Source: Epiperipatus broadwayi (Eukaryota > Onychophora > Udeonychophora > Euonychophora > Peripatidae). From it: a stretch of DNA of 64,000 nt. The stretch is from positions 64,001-128,000 of the forward strand of contig JAQFVV010000286.1 of assembly GCA_028023455.1 (NCBI GenBank), read 5' to 3'. A program made the translations under genes and the position numbers. The notes below the pieces were generated by a model. It worked only from the letters and a program-made list of their open reading frames with translations, searched no databases and was not told where the DNA came from. How positions within the stretch are numbered: position 1 is the stretch's first letter; each line of letters opens with the position of its first letter. Below, one piece after another: positions 12,809 through 24,256 of this stretch.

Positions 12809-13720
12809 TGCCCCAAATACTCTGATTCCCTTAGCCACCCGTCAATCATTTAACTACACCGATATTGGCATGAGTTTGTTTACCAGGTAAAATGATTACT
12901 AAAGACTAGTAGCCAATTATAATAGAATATTTATGGAAGTCTTACCGTACTTTTGAATAATATTTGTTAATGCTTTCTATGTATTATTAAACAATTTATT
13001 TAATCTAATTTTGTGTCTCCCACCTCATTACTCTCGAAGTCTATTTAGTCATCTACTGTCTATATTGGCAACTTAAATATATACATTATATTAATGACCG
13101 TACCAATATCCAGAGTATAGTAGATCTATATATATTTAACTGTAAGTAATTTAGTCTGTGTTCTGAGTTGAGCTAGTAAAGGGATAACCCCGTGCTGTTA
13201 TAAAGTCATCATCGGTTGGTCATACCGGGGTTTGGGTTTGAATTTAGTTGGCGTTTTGGAATTTATTCTTAAACGTGGACTGGGTTTGAACTCGGGTACT
13301 GGGTATGAGTAAGCGTGGTGGATTTATACCGGTACAGTTATTAAATTTTTGCTAGCTCAACTCAGAACACAGACTAAATTACTTACAGTTAAATATATAT
13401 AGATCTACTATACTCTGGATATTGGTACGGTCATTAATATAATGTATATATTTAAGTTGCCAATATAGACAGTAGATGACTAAATAGACTTCGAGAGTAA
13501 TGAGGTGGGAGACACAAAATTAGATTAAATAAATTGTTTAATAATAAATAGAAAGCATTAACAAATATAATTCAAAAGTACGATAAGACTTCCATAAATA
13601 TTCTATTATAATTGGCTACTAGTCTTTAGTAATCATTTTACCTGGTAAACAAACTCATGCCAATATCGGGTGTAGTTAAATGATTTACGGGTGGCTAAGG
13701 GAATCAGAGTATTTGGGGCA
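12809..13720. repeat. Long-arm hairpin 2
   Basis: Near-identical to hairpin 1, with one extra G in the right arm (ATCGGGTGTAG) making it 912 bp. It has the same loop and ends. It links units 2 and 3. Confidence 0.95.
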
Positions 13721-15532
13721 ACCGATCTTAGTTTCATGTGTTTTTTAAGTACGGTAATTCGACATACTATTTGCCCGCAATGAGATTTTTTCTATTTCAA
13801 GTCACATAAAAATTAGCGATATATTTTATGTTTTGTAAATAGATATGTAAAGATTCCGTGTATAAATATCACAAATCATGAAATAATATTCGTGTGTGCG
13901 TGGTTTGTGAATTTATAGCAGCTTAATTTAAAAGTTTCATTGCGGGTGTATTTGTTTAAAATTTTAACTTTTTAAAATTATACAAAGTCGTTTAAAAATA
14001 CTGATCAAAAGTCACATTCCTTTGATCAGTGTTTTTAATTAAAATCTGTCTTGTACAAATGTATAGAGTAATTAATTTGTATTTGAAATTAGATAAGGAA
14101 TTTATATTTTGTAATTACTTGGTCAATTTAAAATTATGTATTAAAGTTAAAGATAGCTGAAAATGGAACAATGGAAATGGATAATTGATATTGTATGGTC
14201 AAGTTGGATTGCTGGAGGCTAGAGAAAAGTAGGCGGAGTCTCAAACAAAAACCAGGCAGAAAGGTCAACCGTGGCCATCTTAGAAAAAACTAGGATTCTA
14301 ACTTTTGACGTGGTTGAGGGTAGATAGTCTCAAGACAGCACAGCAGTTGCTAGAGAAATCGCTACCACTCTTGTTAAGAAGTCCACCAGTAAACCGAAAT
14401 GTCGATGGGCTAAGTGCCAGGAGCTGATCTCTGTCCTGCCAATTTGACTCTTCGTGCCGCTGTCTGATCATGCTTTACGTGCTTCAAAATTTCCAGCTTC
14501 CAATCTCCAAATTGACTATGCCTTTCAAGTAAATTTCAAATGCGCGCCTACGTTCATCAGAAATACCATCGTGAGAAGCCAAGCCGGATGAAGAAAGAAG
14601 GGTAACTGTGTTACATGAACTTTTAACTTTCTCCCGAGCTTAATGTTATAGTTAATCTGTCAATCAAATTAATCACATGTAAGTTTTGTTTCTTTTATAA
14701 TGCTACTTTTTAAAACCTGTCAGTAAATTTTCTTTTCTCTTTTTCCTCCGCTCTAGTCTTTAGAAGATAATTTATAAATATTGTACCTAATAATAATAAT
14801 TCAAATGAATACATTTATATGTTTTTTGTAACTTATTCTATAAACAAACGATGCCAATAGAAATATTTCCCAACTCTGTTTAAAGCTAGTTTATAATATT
14901 GATTATAGTTATTTTAAAAGTAAGTTCGTTTTTTTTTTAATTAAAGATTATTTCATATATGGAGTTGGCAGATATTAAATCACTTTATTATTCTCCTTTA
15001 TTTTTGTCATACTATTGTAATCTATCTTTCAATCTTAAATATGTAAAATGGTTTTAAAGTTTTATCATCTTGTTGCCTACATGAAATGAGAAATAATTCT
15101 CAGTGTATAATTTGTTACTATCGCTACCGCCTGAACAACCTGGGGGTTTAGGGGTTTCAGAGTAAACTTAATTAATTATTGCTTTCACGGTCAGTTTAAT
15201 TCCGCCATGTTTTATTGGAATAGTTATATCAGCTGTTGCGTAGAAATAGACGAATTGATTATCCAGGTTTTGCATAATTCCTTTTTAAATCCACTTCAAG
15301 CATTCGTCCTCGATGACTGTGGCAATGCCTGTCCTTCGCCGAAGTTGGCGTCTCGCCGTACTACCATATGGGAAAGAAAGCAATTCTTTGCCAGGTAATC
15401 TCTTGGATCACCGGGTTTCAAAATGATCCCGGCTGGTTGTAGTGTCCCGGATCTACTTGGGGGCATTAAGCCTTGTCAAAGTACAAGCCGCCCGGTATTC
15501 CGTTGATGCACCGCAAGTGATTACTGTAGGGC
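13721..15532 (+). repeat. Array unit 3, truncated
   Basis: Direct copy that stops at ACTGTAGGGC, where units 1 and 2 continue with TCTTTAATCTAGG. It is fused there to hairpin-loop sequence through a two-base GC microhomology. It has slightly more private substitutions than units 1 and 2 near its start. Confidence 0.92.
15207..15398 (+). CDS. 63-aa hypothetical frame, array copy 3
   Basis: Same frame as at 9479 with one visible residue change (AFV in place of AFI). It has the same start context and the same splice-donor-like end. Function is unknown. Confidence 0.25.
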   Translation: MFYWNSYISCCVEIDELIIQVLHNSFLNPLQAFVLDDCGNACPSPKLASRRTTIWERKQFFAR

Positions 15533-16074
15533 AAAAATTTAATAACTGTACCGGTATAAATCCACCACGCTTACTCATACCCAGTACCCGAGTTCAAACC
15601 CAGTCCACGTTTAAGAATAAATTCCAAAACGCCAACTAAATTCAAACCCAAACCCCGGTATGACCAACCGATGATGACTTTATAACAGCACGGGGTTATC
15701 CCTTTACTAGCTCAACTCAGAACACAGACTAAATTACTTACAGTTAATTATATATAGATCTACTATACTCTGGATATTGGTACGGTCATTAATGTAATGT
15801 ATATATTTAAGTTGCCAATACAGACAGTAGGTGACTAAATAGACTTCGAGAGTAATGAGGTGGGAGACACAAAATTAGATTAAATAAATTGTTTAATAAT
15901 AAATAGAAAGCATTAACAAATATTATTCAAAAGTACGGTAAGACTTCCATAAATATTCTATTATAATTGGCTACTAGTCTTTAGTAATCATTTTACCTGG
16001 TAAACAAACTCATGCCAATATCGGTGTAGTTAAATGATTGACGGGTGGCTAAGGGAATCAGAGTATTTGGGGCA
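15533..16074 (-). repeat. Half hairpin (loop plus one arm)
   Basis: The hairpin loop (15533-15706) appears reverse-complemented, followed by one 368-bp arm (15707-16074). The arm carries GATTGACGGGTGG, the version found in the left arm of the intact hairpins. Read on the minus strand it is therefore unit 4, left arm, loop, then a breakpoint into inverted unit 3. The second arm is missing. Confidence 0.9.
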
Positions 16075-18046
16075 TTGAAAATATTTATCTACTATTTTTA
16101 TTAAGTTATCTTATTCGAATAGATTCGAACCGTTGCGTATACGAATAGTTGGAGGGTGGTTTCGTATAAATATGATATCTAAAATTGATGTACTAGTGGT
16201 TGCCTAGATTAAAGAGCCCTACAGTAATCACTTGTGGTGCATCAACGGAATACCGGGCGGCTTGTACTTTGACAAGGCTTAATGCCCCCAAGTAGATCCA
16301 GGACACTACAACCAGCCGGGATCATTTTGAAACCCAATGATCCAAGAGATTACCTGGCAAAGAATTGCTTTCTTTCCCATATGGTAGTACGGCGAGACGC
16401 CAACTTCGGCGAAGGAAAGGCATTGCCACAGTCATCGAGGACGAGTGCTTGAAGTGGATTTAAAAAGGAATTATACAAAACCTGGATAATCAATTCGTCT
16501 ATTTCTACGCAACAGCTGATATAACTATTCCAATAAAACATGGCGGAATTAAACTGACCGCGAAAGCAATAATTAATTAAGTTTACTCTGAAACCCCTAA
16601 ACCCCCAGGTTGTTCAGGCGGTAGCGATAGTAACAAATTATACACTGAGAATTATTTCTCATTTCATGTAGGCAACAAGATGATAAAACTTTAAAACCAT
16701 TTTACATATTTAAGATTGAAAGATAGATTACAATAGTATGACAAAAATAAAGGAGAATAATAAAGTGATTTAATATCTGCCAACTCAATATATGAAATAA
16801 TCTTTAATTCAAAAAAAACGAACTTACTTTTAAAATAACTATAATCAATATTATAAACTAGCTTTAAACAGAGTTGGGAAATATTTCTATTGGCATCGTT
16901 TGTTTATAGAATAAGTTACAAAAAACATATAAATGTATTCATTTGAATTATTATTATTAGGTACAATATTTATAAATTATCTTCTAAAGACTAGAGCGGA
17001 GGAAAAAGAGAAAAGAAAATTTACTGACAGGTTTTAAAAAGTAGCATTATAAAAGAAACAAAACTTACATGTGATTAATTTGATTGACAGATTAACTATA
17101 AAATTAAGCTCGGGAGAAAGTTAAAAGTTCATGTAACACAGTTACCCTTCTTTCTTCATCCGGCTTGGCTTCTCACGATGGTATTTCTGATGAACGTAGG
17201 CGCGCATTTGAAATTTACTTGAAAGGCATAGTCAATTTGGAGATTGGAAGCTGGAAATTTTGAAGCACGTAAAGCATGATCAGACAGCGGCACGAAGATT
17301 CAAATTGGCAGGACAGAGATCAGCTCCTGGCACTTAGCCCATCGACATTTCGGTTTACTGGTGGACTTCTTAACAAGAGTGGTAGCGATTTCTCTAGCAA
17401 CTGCTGTGCTGTCTTGAGACTATCTACCCTCAACCACGTCAAAAGTTAGAATCCTAGTTTTTTCTAAGATGGCCACGGTTGACCTTTCTGCCTGGTTTTT
17501 GTTTGAGACTCCGCCTACTTTTCTCTAGCCTCCAGCAATCCAACTTGACCATACAATATCAATTATCCATTTCCATTGTTCCATTTTCAGCTATCTTTAA
17601 CTTTAATACACAATTTTTAAATTGACCAAGTAATTACAAAATATAAATTCCTTATCTAATTTTCAAATACAAATTAATTACTCTATACATTTGTACAAGA
17701 CAGATTTTAATTAAAAACACTGATCAAAGGAATGTGACTTTTGATCAGTATTTTTAAACGACTTTGTATAATTCTAAAAAGTTAAAATTTTAAACAAATA
17801 CACCCGCAATGAAACTTTAAATTAAGCTGATATAAATTCACAAACCATGCACACACGAATATTATTCCATGATTTGTGATATTTATACACGGAATCTTTA
17901 CGTATTTATTTACAAAACATAAAATATATAGCTAATTTTTATATGACTTGAAATAGAAAAAATCTCATTGCGGGCAAATAGTATGTCGAATTACCGTACT
18001 TAAAAAACACATGAAACTAAGATCGGTTCTTCGATCTGTCTGTTTC
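16075..18046 (-). repeat. Array unit 4, inverted
   Basis: Reverse complement of a complete unit, including the outer terminus (GATCTGTCTGTTTC). With unit 3 it forms an inverted repeat with about 1.8-kb arms, enough to extrude a very large cruciform. Confidence 0.93.
16350..16541 (-). CDS. 63-aa hypothetical frame, array copy 4
   Basis: Minus-strand copy of the frame at 9479 with a few residue changes (VLYNS, QALVL, NAFPSP). Length and start context are unchanged. Function is unknown. Confidence 0.25.
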   Translation of the reverse strand: MFYWNSYISCCVEIDELIIQVLYNSFLNPLQALVLDDCGNAFPSPKLASRRTTIWERKQFFAR

Positions 18047-18851
18047 AATATATATATAATACAAAAACTTATCCAATACACTTTTTTTAAAAATCTTTTT
18101 ACTTTTTGAAACTATTTTATTTTTATTTTTTACCTTTTAAAAAGACCCTTTAAATATTATTCCTTTATAATATTACCAATATTATTTTATTATTTTATAA
18201 TTATCTAATATATAAAACATATTTTATTTTACTACCTTTAATTTACTTCTATATATTATTCTTTTATGATATTTCCAATATTATTTTATTATTTTATAAT
18301 TATCTAATATATTACATCTTTTATTTTACTAGCTTTAATTTACTTTTTATAATTTTTATCTCTATATTACTAAATAATATTTTTCTTTAACACTATTACC
18401 TTTATCTTCTTTACTGCCTTAATTAAACTGACTGTTATTTTACATTTTTTATCTTGTTATTCATTTAAAATAGCTCCCTCTGTTATCAATTAAGGCAGGG
18501 AAGAAGATAGAGGTAATAGTGTTAAAGAAAAATATTATTTAGTAATGTAGAGATAAAAATTATAAAAAGTTAAATTAAAGATAGTAAAATAAAAGATGTA
18601 ATATATTAGATAATTATAAAATAATAAAATAATATTGGAAATATTATAAAAGAATAATATATAAAAGTAAATTAAAGGTAGTAAAATAAAATATGTTTTA
18701 TATATTAGATAATTATAAAATAATAAAATAATATTGGTAATATTATAAAGGAATAATATTTAAAGGGTTTTTTTAAAAGGTAAAAAATAAAAATAAAATA
18801 GATTCAAAAGGTAAAAAGATTTTTAAAAAAGATGTATTGGATATGTTTTTG

Positions 18852-18862
<11 letters not shown>
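18047..18862. repeat. AT-rich hairpin inserted in TA tract
   Basis: The left half (18047-18425) and right half (18486-18862) are reverse complements, from ATACAAAAACTTATCCAATA to TATTGGATATGTTTTTGTAT. Internal landmarks include ACTGCCTTAATT and AATTAAGGCAGG at the loop. The loop is about 60 bp. There is no coding capacity. It lies between the array and the right outer arm, so it is a separate nested insertion or an original spacer. Confidence 0.9.
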
Positions 18863-18894
<32 letters not shown>

Positions 18895-19347
18895 TAGAGT
18901 ATAAATGTGGATGTGTATTTATAAATATATATGAAGATTGTATATATGTCTGTGGGTGTATGTATATCTGTGTATATAAGTATAGTTAAAAGAGCTATGT
19001 ATATATATTGGATACACATGTATATATAAATGTAGGTATATTATATATATATATATATATATATGTCTTGTAAACTTATATATATGTGTATGAAGAAGAT
19101 ATATGTGTATATTTATATATGTATATGGGTATTTTATATATATGTAAAATGATGGTTATATACATGTATATATATATGTGTGTGTGTATGTGTGTGTGTG
19201 AAATGATGATTGTATATTTATATTATTCAAATCTTGTAGCTCTGATGAAGATTGCTGGACAATCGAAACTGTAAGAAAATAAAGAAGTTTTTAAGAAAAT
19301 TTGTTGCATTAACGTGTATATGAATAGAGTGTTATAAGCAATATATA
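18895..19347 (+). repeat. Right arm of outer inverted pair
   Basis: Complement of 7531-7970. It ends GAATAGAGTGTTATAAGC followed by ATATATATG. Internal TA/TG microsatellites have changed length since the arms formed. It includes the hammerhead-like core at 19242-19274. Confidence 0.8.
19242..19274 (+). ncRNA. Hammerhead-like core, incomplete
   Basis: CTGATGA is followed by A, a perfect 5-bp stem GATTG/CAATC with loop CTGGA, then GAAAC and TGTAAG. The boxes and stem II are in hammerhead order. Flanking sequences do not pair as stem I, and an unpaired A precedes stem II. It is a better preserved partner of the core at 7604-7631, but I would not expect cleavage. Confidence 0.35.
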
Positions 19348-19390
19348 TGATTGTATGAAGATATGCAAAGAAAGTGAAGGAGAAGAATAA

Positions 19391-19403
19391 CAGAGCTAAT
19401 ATA
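19391..19403 (+). repeat. Right 13-bp target-site duplication
   Basis: CAGAGCTAATATA, identical to 7519-7531. Confidence 0.75.
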
Positions 19404-22006
19404 GATGGAAGTATTGAATTTCTTGAAACAGGTAATGGCATTCTTCTAAGTGTTATTGTTTCAAGCAACAAATATCTACTGGTAATTCTACCAATCATAT
19501 TGGGACGTAAACTGTTGATAACTGTTATAAATATATTACTGTAAATAGATTTATTATATGTTTTGATACTATTTTAGTTATATCTTAGTTATTTATTAGT
19601 TGAAAAACATTTTCTGGCAATAAAACATACATATAACAGTTTTCATTTCGAATAAAACTTAGAAAGACTTTAATTTAGCTATTAACCATTGAATAATAAA
19701 AAAATTCAAAAAGTATAACTTTTGATGCAATAATTACTTATCAGTTTAACATTGAAAATTAGTTTAAATACTTTATTAGATTTTAGATATATGGCATATT
19801 TTATGTCAAAGTAAAGCCTAGGTTGCAATGTACATTTCTGCATTTTAAAGCTAAAAGATATAATATTATATTATACAGATATAACTACTTCATCTAAATT
19901 TTTTTTATAGAGTATTGCTTTCTGACAAATATATTGTGGTTGAGGAAAATAAAACCACTTTATTGATTCAAAGTATAAATACTGAAATTAATATCATTTC
20001 CAATTGCTCTCTACAATTCTGAAAAAAAAAAAGACGAATATTTAGAAAATCTTTATATTTTTAAATAAGATGACATTGAATCCAAATTTTAAAATAGGCA
20101 CATTTATTGAATTATGCATAAAAATGAATAAAATGTAAGAATTATGGTGAATTTGAACATAATTTTTATGAGAACAAAAACATTTATAAATATGTGTAAT
20201 ATGTTTGAGAATAGAAGACATTAAAAAGTTACAATTAGGCAAAACTTTCGTTATTTTTTGAAAAAGAAGCAAAATAAAAAATTTGACAAAATGTAAAAAA
20301 ATGTGAATTATTTTTTATATTTGTGTCCTTTTAAAAACATATTTATTAGTTAGGAAGAAAAATCATGTTTGTATGTATGAACTACTGAAAGTTTATTACG
20401 TCATGAATATTATATATTCTCAGTTCTATGTATTTTAGTAGCTATTGTTTATTTATAGATTATTTAAATTAATAAAATATAAAAATGATATATTGAAATG
20501 CTAAAAAAAGATGAAGGCTCAATTAACAATACATTTACATTTTAATGTGGTATGCCAATAAAATATGAGTTCTATTATAATCTTAAATATATTTAATTAC
20601 AATCACAATATTTATTATCATAAAAAATTAAACTAGTAGAAGATATTTTTTTTAAATTATGATAGCCATTGATTATGATATGTTCATATTTTATCACTAA
20701 GAATATTGATATATACTTACATTAATGTCTGCAATACATTTTCTTTTCAGGAGATGAATACTTAATCTGTTCTTTAATAGAAATAGTAGATTAACTAATG
20801 ATTCTATCTTGTTTTATCCAAAACTATTCATCATCACTCACTTTTGTTTTAAGTAGCGTGTTTATGAGGGACACCCTCCTAGAACATAGGATTTTTCAAC
20901 CTTAGATTAGCATTAAAGTATAGCATTTGAAGCAACTTTTATGGATAACATTATAGCAAAGTTCTGTTTTTCCCAGTGCATAGAATATTTTATCACAATT
21001 AAAAAAATTTTTTTTCTATTTTTACTCCCCTTTTAACTTGGCTCCATCTCTTCTCATTCTCTCACTGTGTACTTTATTATTTTCAAATTCCATTGTTGAA
21101 GTTTTTGTAAAAACTATTAACTGAGTTTTCAATATACAAATATGTATTCGGGGTGCTTGAATTATTTTGAATATATATTGCGATACTTGTCTTTAATTTT
21201 TAGTTTTAATTGTCTTTTACTTAGATTTTATAATTATAATAGGTTCAATTGATACTAATGACTTCTAAAGAGTACATATATAATAGTTTAAATGACATTA
21301 AATACTTAATCATAATCAATAAAAAATGACACTGGATATGCTGTTGATTTTATATGTTATTCCTAACTACAGGCCTATAAAGTCCATCACATTTTCACTT
21401 CTATTACTTTAGGATCACATATGACAGAATTTTGTGACTTAACTAAACTTGCAAGTATGGATAAAGTTTTTTTGATAAAAATTTCAAAAGCAGTATCATC
21501 TATAAATTATATAGAATCACTATTATAATTCACAATACATAAAAGTTATAATGGTCAGATGTACAAGAGAAAACATAGTTTTTATATAATGCAGTAGTAT
21601 CGAAGGTTAATTATTCTTATAAATGATTTAAAAGTTAAATTCATAACTTTTTATTATTTTTGCATCAAGAATAAGAATTTAAATAAAACAACAATCAAAA
21701 ACTTATTTTCAGTAATAATAAAAATAATTGAATCACTTTATTGCATAGAATTTTATAAGATGTTGAAAAACCAGAAGTGCAGATTTGGTATTAGATTCCA
21801 GATTCTGACTCTCACCATTACAGTAAATCATGAAGGCAGTACAAATAAAAGTTTGATAAACTGAAAGTTTGTATGTATCAGGATAAATGAATGAGATATA
21901 ACATAGCTGTTTGCATAAAAACACAAATTAAAATAGTAGCTACACTTTATGAAAAAATTTTTTTTACTAAAAATGAACTTGTTTTGATTAAGTTCAAATT
22001 CCAGAT
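19404..22006. other. AT-rich noncoding stretch
   Basis: No recognisable gene or repeat structure was seen. Frames at 20042-20272 and 21733-21924 (minus) have no family resemblance. Confidence 0.55.
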
Positions 22007-22018
22007 ATTTCTAAGTCT

Positions 22019-22118
22019 TTTTTTATATTGGACTATTTACATCATCTAATATATATATATATATATATATATATTAGATGATGTAAATAGTCCAATATAT
22101 AAATCGAGAAGTAAGGGT

Positions 22119-22163
<45 letters not shown>

Positions 22164-22392
22164 TGTCTTTAGAAAAATTTAACTTTATTTAAATATTACA
22201 AATATATTCAACTGTTAGTAATAGCACATCAAACAGGTTAGTATGTGCTATTACTAACAGTTGAATGTATTTGTAATGTTTAAATAAAGTTATTTTTTCT
22301 AGAGCCATTCAATACATATATCATTAGATGATGGAAATAGTCCAGTATAAAAATACAACTAGAACACCATCATTACAAACCTTCAGGAAAAC
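22019..22392. mobile_element. Inverted-dimer retroposon with 12-bp duplication
   Basis: ATTTCTAAGTCT flanks it at 22007-22018 and 22393-22404. It begins with a palindrome around (TA)n (22025-22098, GGACTATTTACATCATCTAAT and complement). After a second TA tract (22122-22159) comes a hairpin with arms about 22161-22229 and 22243-22310. It ends in the complement of CCTGAAGG. It belongs to the same family as the elements at 43698-44955 and 59887-60473. No protein is encoded. Confidence 0.75.
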
Positions 22393-22410
22393 ATTTCTAA
22401 GTCTATCTAT

Positions 22411-22743
22411 TAATTGAGATTGCGCTTTATGCAAAAAAGTGAAGCTTGTCTAACTCTTACAAAGTTATATGGCTTAGCGCTTTCAGAAACCTTGAGTCTC
22501 CATAATCATAGCCTTCTTTTAACTGAAGTTTAGTAGTGGTTTATGTAAAATTTATGCAAATTTTATAATTTTACATAAACCACAACTAAACTTCAGTTAA
22601 AAGTAGGCTATGATTATGGAGACTCAAGGTATCCAAAAGCGCTAAGCCATCTAACTTTGTAAGAGTTAGACAAGCTTCACTTTTTTGCATAAAGCGCAAC
22701 CTCAATTAATTACTAATCAAAGGTGAAGTAAAAACTATTATTT
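22411..22743. mobile_element. Near-perfect palindromic element with 13-bp duplication
   Basis: Arms of about 135 bp run from TTAATTGAGATTGCGCTTTA to the complement ending CCTCAATTAA near 22710, with a 30-bp loop near 22545-22576. The direct repeat TAAGTCTATCTAT occurs at 22398-22410 and 22744-22756, which would put about 30 bp of non-palindromic tail inside the insertion. The high arm identity suggests a young copy. Confidence 0.75.
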
Positions 22744-22969
22744 TAAGTCTATCTATATAAATTTGTTATTAAATTATTTATTGTGGGAAAAAATAATCTT
22801 ATATGCATATATTTTCAAAAATGTATTTATAAGACATTTGTCTTTATTTTACTTGCTGCAAACAATGAGTTTATTTTTATTTCAGCATTATTAATATCTG
22901 GCATCTCATGTTATAAAAAGTGTATCATCTTCATCCACACTTTTATGAGTATTTTAAACTGTTAACAAA

Positions 22970-23815
22970 CTTCTTCAGGGTGAAATTCTTTCCAAATTTA
23001 AGTCAGTTTTTCTAATTCATAGCTTTTCTTTATTACATCACACCAACAAATTTTCTTATTTCATTTATTTATTACATAAGTATTTCTTTCTAGAACTTTT
23101 AAAATCTCTTGAGATCCAGTTTTAGATTTCAACTGTTCATCTATTATCATCTTTTTAAAAAATATATACAATCCACTTCCATTTTAATCTTTATTTTTTT
23201 TTCCAATTATGCCAATGACATCTGTATATTCTCTCACCCATGTATTTAATTTTTGATCTTTAGTTATTCCAAATGTACATCACTCCAAAACATTATTAAT
23301 TGGTCTGAAGATTCTATATTGTATTTTTGTTAAATGTCCACATCTAATTAACAAATGTTACAAATATGCATGCATTTTTAAACCCATAGGTATAGAAATT
23401 TTAATATTATTTTTACCAAAACAATTCAATCTAAGTTTAATTCTGTAATTAATTTTACCCATTATGACTTTATATGTATTGATAAACTGACTAAAATATT
23501 TCATTGTTAATTCATGATTATCAATTTTTAATTTCTTCCTCTGAGAAAATCTTTGAACATTGTTTTAGGCTCTAATATTAACTTAAGTCCCACATTTTTG
23601 TTTTCACAATATAATTTTTGCATTGTTTCCTGAAACTCTGAAATATTATTAAAACAACCACATTATCTGTAAAATCTAGACATTTTAAATAATCTCCATA
23701 TATTTTTCTTCCCTTAACTTCCTATTTCAATTCATAAAATACTTTTTGTAAAACTGCTGTAAAAAGTTTTGGAGATATGAAATTGTTCTGTTATAAACCT
23801 TATCAATGTTAAGGT
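22970..23815 (-). pseudogene. RTE-like LINE reverse transcriptase remnant
   Basis: The minus strand encodes the C-terminal half of a LINE reverse transcriptase. ISPKLFTAVLQKVFYELK (23725-23778) is followed after one stop by KGRKIYGDYLKCLDFTDN (to 23662). This aligns with the conserved GD-ISPKLFTAVLE...L-FADD region of the endonuclease-reverse transcriptase (RTE-type) family. The catalytic FADD has become FTDN, so it is inactive. Further 3' the frame, with shifts, still resembles the post-RT region: GHLTKIQYR-like sequence, then TWVREYTDVIGIIGK near 23200-23247, the position of the usual R-xT-V-DI-KW-WAGH block. There are multiple stops and frameshifts, and it is truncated at the 5' end. The exact clade is not certain. 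Confidence 0.8.
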
Positions 23816-24256
23816 TTTACTGTCACTTTAAGCAGTAACACTCCAAAAACAACCTAGAAATACAAATATAAAAATTTAGTAAACGTTTGGCAGCAATAAA
23901 AATGCATTTATAAAATGATATGCAACTACTGTTATTATTGTTAATATATGTGTGTGTAAATGGCTGTGGGTGGGCGCAGACATATAACCCAAACATGTAC
24001 AATTCTGATTTGTGTATCAATATACACATTTTCCTTTTATTCTTCTATTTATTTTTCAACTGCATTTTATCAGTGACCTTTTAATTAACACGAATTATTT
24101 AGATATATTACATCTCTGAAACATTTCTAAATGACCTATATTATATTCAATATGACTGAAATTTTTTAATCAAAATGTTAATATGATGCTAATATTAAAA
24201 CAAGCAAATTTTTAAATAGACAAATCCGAATTGTTTATATCTTTTACTATAAAAAT

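Larger units (their letters stand above)
7975..18046. mobile_element. 10.07-kb tandem/inverted repeat array
   Basis: Both extremities carry the same inverted terminus, beginning GAAACAGACAGATCGAAG, and both lie in TA dinucleotide tracts. The contents are unit 1, hairpin 1, unit 2, hairpin 2, truncated unit 3, a half hairpin, and inverted unit 4. Base composition is visibly richer in GC than the host DNA and the copies are near-identical by eye, which implies recent amplification or gene conversion. TA insertion and inverted ends are compatible with a TA-targeting DNA transposon, but no transposase is present, so the class is unassigned. A captured gene 5' region is an alternative origin. Confidence 0.85.
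7519..19403. mobile_element. ~11.9-kb nested composite insertion
   Basis: The 13-bp sequence CAGAGCTAATATA occurs directly repeated at 7519-7531 and 19391-19403, as expected of a target-site duplication. Just inside lie inverted arms (7531-7970 and 18895-19347) that originally met at a TA-rich centre (CTCTACC-TA...TA-GGTAGAG). Into that centre have gone a 10-kb palindromic/tandem array (7975-18046) and a separate AT-rich hairpin (18047-18862). A tail of about 43 bp (19348-19390) lies between the right arm and the right direct repeat. Variable-length duplications of this sort fit target-primed retrotransposition better than cut-and-paste transposition. No reverse transcriptase or transposase frame survives inside. 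Confidence 0.75.

Noticed and set aside
7975-18046. Interpretation of the array as a CRISPR, rDNA or centromeric satellite
   Set aside because: Units are about 2 kb with interspersed hairpins and an inversion. There are no short direct repeats with spacers and no rRNA similarity, and four units are too few to call a satellite.
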